From NCBI GenBank assembly GCA_020091685.1, contig CM034613.1, positions 7,959,104-8,023,103 of the forward strand: 64,000 bases of DNA, written 5' to 3'. The notes beneath the pieces are model-generated. The model was not told where the DNA came from, did no database searches, and saw only the letters and a list, made by a program, of their open reading frames with translations. Each line of letters starts with the position of its first letter. Within the stretch, counting starts at the first letter, position 1. The position numbers were made by a program, and so were the translations under genes. Shown one piece after another: positions 61,281 to 64,000 of the stretch. The DNA is from Lutjanus erythropterus (Eukaryota > Chordata > Actinopteri > Lutjaniformes > Lutjanidae).

Positions 61281-61904
61281 GTAAATCTGAACAAACACGC
61301 TTTTTCCTTCTTTCCTTGTCGCCGTGAGGTCCTCGGATAACATAACAAGAGTAGGCTGAACCAGACAGCTGATCTTTTCCGTCACCGGCTCGGCAAAAAA
61401 AAAAAAAAAAAAGAATCAATGAGTCGAGGGGTTTTGTGTGAAATACACGCATTTTATTTCCTCATTTACATCGTTCAGTCCCAGACTAAAAAGCTTACTT
61501 TTGAAACTTCATCTAAGTTAATTGTCACACTCTGATTTTTGCGCAGCGGGTGAGATAATAACCATGTTGTCGAGTGAGGAGGAATTTGTAAAAATCAAGT
61601 TTACCGCTGTGGCACTGTTGGAGCAGGGGCTGCTGTTTGCACAACTAGGAGTTTTACAGCAAAGAGGGAACCCTTAGGCTGTGTTTATATTGCTTTATCT
61701 CAAATATGAACAGTGCAATAACGGCATGGGCAATTACACTGTTAAAAATCGCTCAGAATGTGTGTTGAAGAGTTGTATTGCTTGTATTATAGATGGTAGG
61801 AATGCATTTTCTTCATTCCTCTCTCACTGCCATTAAAGCTGGGTATTGTTTAAAAAAACTATGATACAAGCACTAATACCAGAACCATTAAAGTAACACT
61901 GATA

Positions 61905-62405
61905 CCAATACTTCATTTGATATTATAGGGCCTGAATGATACTGGACTTTTGGGATATATATAGAATAGAATATACTGAATATAGAAATACATAAACATA
62001 TATTTTTCTTGTGATCTCTCTAAGGTGGTTAACACTTATGACAAAAATATGTATGGAGGCAGAATATTGAACAATTTAACAGTAAACTTTATTGTCCAAA
62101 ATCACATCAGGGCACTGAAAGAGGAAACTTTCCCCAGTATGTTTAGTTATTATAAATAACTATAAATTAAATAGACAAACAAATAGAGCAAATATATGTG
62201 CATATTAAAACTTAAATAAGAAAAAGGATCAAATATACAAAGAAAGCTGCCTATAAAGCTAACAAATAAAACAATCTACATTACTGTCATGTTAAATAAA
62301 GTTTTCATACAGGACAACATATATGCTGATACTAATATAGATACTATAAATAGCTGTGATAGGCCAATATCAGGCCAATAATATTGATCAGGCTCTGTTT
62401 AATAT
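61905..62405. repeat. Interspersed repeat in the presumed serpin intron 1
   Basis: It begins with GATACCAATACTTCATTTG and ends with AGGCCAATAATATTGATCAG, resembling 57645-58165. It lies between the candidate first exon and the coding exon of the serpin. Confidence 0.5.
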
Positions 62406-62819
62406 CTTTCCTGCATTCCTGAAATAATAATAATTATTTTTAACAGCTGCCACAGATGTGTGATGTAACCATACTTTTGAATGTTTCAGTGGCATCTGGG
62501 CACACTGAACTGCCAACTCCATCAAATACACCATGCTCGACTCCACCGCAGCACAAACTGTATGGATTGTTGCTGCTGTGGTAGTGGGCCAATCACATTT
62601 TGCATTGAATGTGATTGGCTGCGAGCAAAACCATACAAATAAAAACATTACAAAAAGGGTACAGAAAGGATCAAATGCAGGTATCATTTGACTGAGAAGT
62701 TTCTATGCTATTTGGTGGGTTATCTCAGTTGGTATTTTAAAGGTATTGAGCCCTAATTGTCATACACACAAATAGTTTATCTTATCTCTCTCCCTCCTGT
62801 GCTTTCCTCCAGATCTGCC

Positions 62820-63444
62820 ATGCTGCCCAGGCTTTCTGTCTATATCCTTGTTACTTTGCCAGTTCTCCTGGTGCAGGGAGACACTGTTGATTCATCCAAG
62901 AAGACCCCTGCTGCCCCAGCCAGCCCTCCACCCCGCCCGCCTTCTCCTCTGGGTGACCCCAGCTGGGCTCTCGGTCTGCGCCTGTACCAGGCGCTCCGCT
63001 CTGACTCGAGCTCGGTGAACACCCTCTTCTCCCCTCTGCTTGTGGCCTCCTCACTTGGGGCGCTGGGTGGAGGGTCAGCGGGCACCACTGCCAGCCAGCT
63101 CCAAGACCTCCTCAAAACCTCGCCCTCCAACAAGGCTGGGGAGCTTCTGTCTGGGGCGTTGAAGAGCTTAACTGAAGCCAACGGGACCAGCTTTCACCTG
63201 CACTCATCCTCAGCTCTGTTTTCCAAGGAAGCTCCTCCAGTCAGCCAGGCCTTTGTGAAAGACAGCCAGACCAGGTTCAGGCTGCAGCATCAGCCACTGG
63301 GGAAAGGAGACTCCAAGGCTGACCTGAAGCAGCTCCATGGATGGGCTAAAGCTGGGCTTGGTGGGCTGGAGGGAGCTCCTTTAGAGGCTAAAATCCATGC
63401 TAAGGCTGGAGCCCTGATACTGGCCAATGTCCTGCGCTTTAAAG
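62820..63444 (+). CDS. serpinh2: Serpin, clade H (HSP47 group), first coding exon, partial gene
   Basis: This exon encodes the first 208 residues of a secreted-pathway serpin. Residues 1-20 form a hydrophobic signal peptide, residues 28-48 are proline-rich, and the serpin fold begins near residue 49. The SPLLVASSLG segment (71-80) and the GGSAGTTASQ segment that follows match the helix A/B region of HSP47-type serpins (clade H). An N-glycosylation sequon (NGT) lies at 121-123. The start at 62820 follows a strong acceptor (pyrimidine tract then AG at 62811-62812) and is the first ATG after it. The exon ends in AAAG followed by GTGAGT at 63445, splitting a glycine codon within the FKG motif where serpins usually read F-x-G-W. 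HSP47 itself is an ER collagen chaperone that does not inhibit proteases. This protein is divergent from it, so serpinh2 is a family-level guess. The reactive loop and any C-terminal ER-retention signal lie beyond the window. Confidence 0.88.
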
Positions 63445-64000
63445 GTGAGTAGAGTTGGTTCACAAGTGGACTTCTGCATAAACGGATTGGTGTTGCATAG
63501 GGTTGTGTATCTCACTGACTGAGACCGATTCGATATGTATCTTGATACCTGTTCAACGATACGATATATCTTATAATTTTTTGAATAGTGATCGATTCGG
63601 TTTGATACGATTGAGACCTGTCACAATACGATACGATGCATTACAAGATATGCAATGTGTGAATCTTTACATTTTGATTCAACTAATGCTACATTTGTAG
63701 AACGCTTTTCGTTGCAAAAAGAAATCCTCATAGTTTTACTAACTATAGTAACAGTAGAGACAGAGAGAAGCAGCATTTACATCTTCTTATGAGTCTCATG
63801 TGTAAATGAGATACTGTAGCCTAAATGAGAATCCGTGAACACATTTTAAATATTAGTATTTTTGCAGTAAGATGATCTGCTGCTCTGTTCAATATGAAGA
63901 GTGCTGTGGTTTTGATTACTGTGGAGGAACAGTGATGCTCAGTGTTACCTGCTCTCACAGTGACATGACGTCTCTGTGGGTCAGAGTCGTGGCTCTGCAC
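63445..64000 (+). other. Serpin intron 2 (partial) with a hAT-like relic
   Basis: This is the intron that follows the GTGAGT donor and it runs off the window. From about 63498 to 63660 it holds a repeat rich in variants of GATACGATA, of the kind found at the ends of teleost hAT-type elements. The remainder is unremarkable and I see no further exon. Confidence 0.6.

Noticed and set aside
1-64000. CRISPR arrays, bacterial operons, tRNA or rRNA genes
   Set aside because: I looked for spaced direct repeats, ribosome-binding sites, tRNA A/B boxes with cloverleaf pairing and rRNA signatures, and found none. The sequence is vertebrate in character.

Overview
The window looks like ordinary chromosomal DNA of a teleost fish, probably a spiny-rayed (percomorph) one. 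The evidence is the one clear exon of a clade-H serpin gene with vertebrate splice signals, many GT/CA microsatellites, and numerous short inverted-repeat transposons of families common in teleosts. The species cannot be named from the sequence. Coding content is very low: about 61 kb of non-coding, repeat-rich DNA precedes a single host gene that enters at the right end.

Layout. 1-11.4 kb: non-coding, with purine/pyrimidine tracts and transposon relics, including a TTAA-flanked element (2.7-4.0 kb) carrying a second, nested insertion. 11.4-15.5 kb and 22.6-26.5 kb are two copies of the same ~4 kb stretch in direct orientation. Between them lies a minus-strand Ty3/Gypsy-type LTR retrotransposon (about 15.84-20.6 kb) whose Gag resembles the PNMA family. 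It has gag, protease, reverse transcriptase and RNase H, but no recognisable integrase. 26.5-36 kb: microsatellites, inverted-repeat elements and stretches that resemble conserved non-coding elements. 36.4-38.2 kb: a long-terminal-inverted-repeat element holding a decayed Tc1-type transposase. 38-61 kb: more non-coding DNA, with a perfect 21-bp hairpin (39.6 kb), a 278-bp hairpin-like MITE (43.3 kb), and TTAA- and hAT-type elements at 49.9, 52.5 and 54.2 kb. 61.1-64 kb: probable first exon and clear second exon of a serpin of the HSP47 group (likely serpinh2), on the plus strand and running out of the window.

The most important technical point is that the 22.6-26.5 kb copy differs from the 11.4-15.5 kb copy mainly by missing bases, many in short runs. 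The retrotransposon reading frames are broken in the same way. This is the pattern expected from poorly corrected long-read sequence or a falsely retained second haplotype, so the duplication and the frame breaks should not be taken as biology until checked.

I found no convincing new cellular system. The best leads are the PNMA-like retroelement with an RRM-like leader domain in Gag, a dispersed repeat built from two alternating ~42-bp units, several transposons whose insertion history can be read directly, and the perfect hairpin at 39.6 kb.
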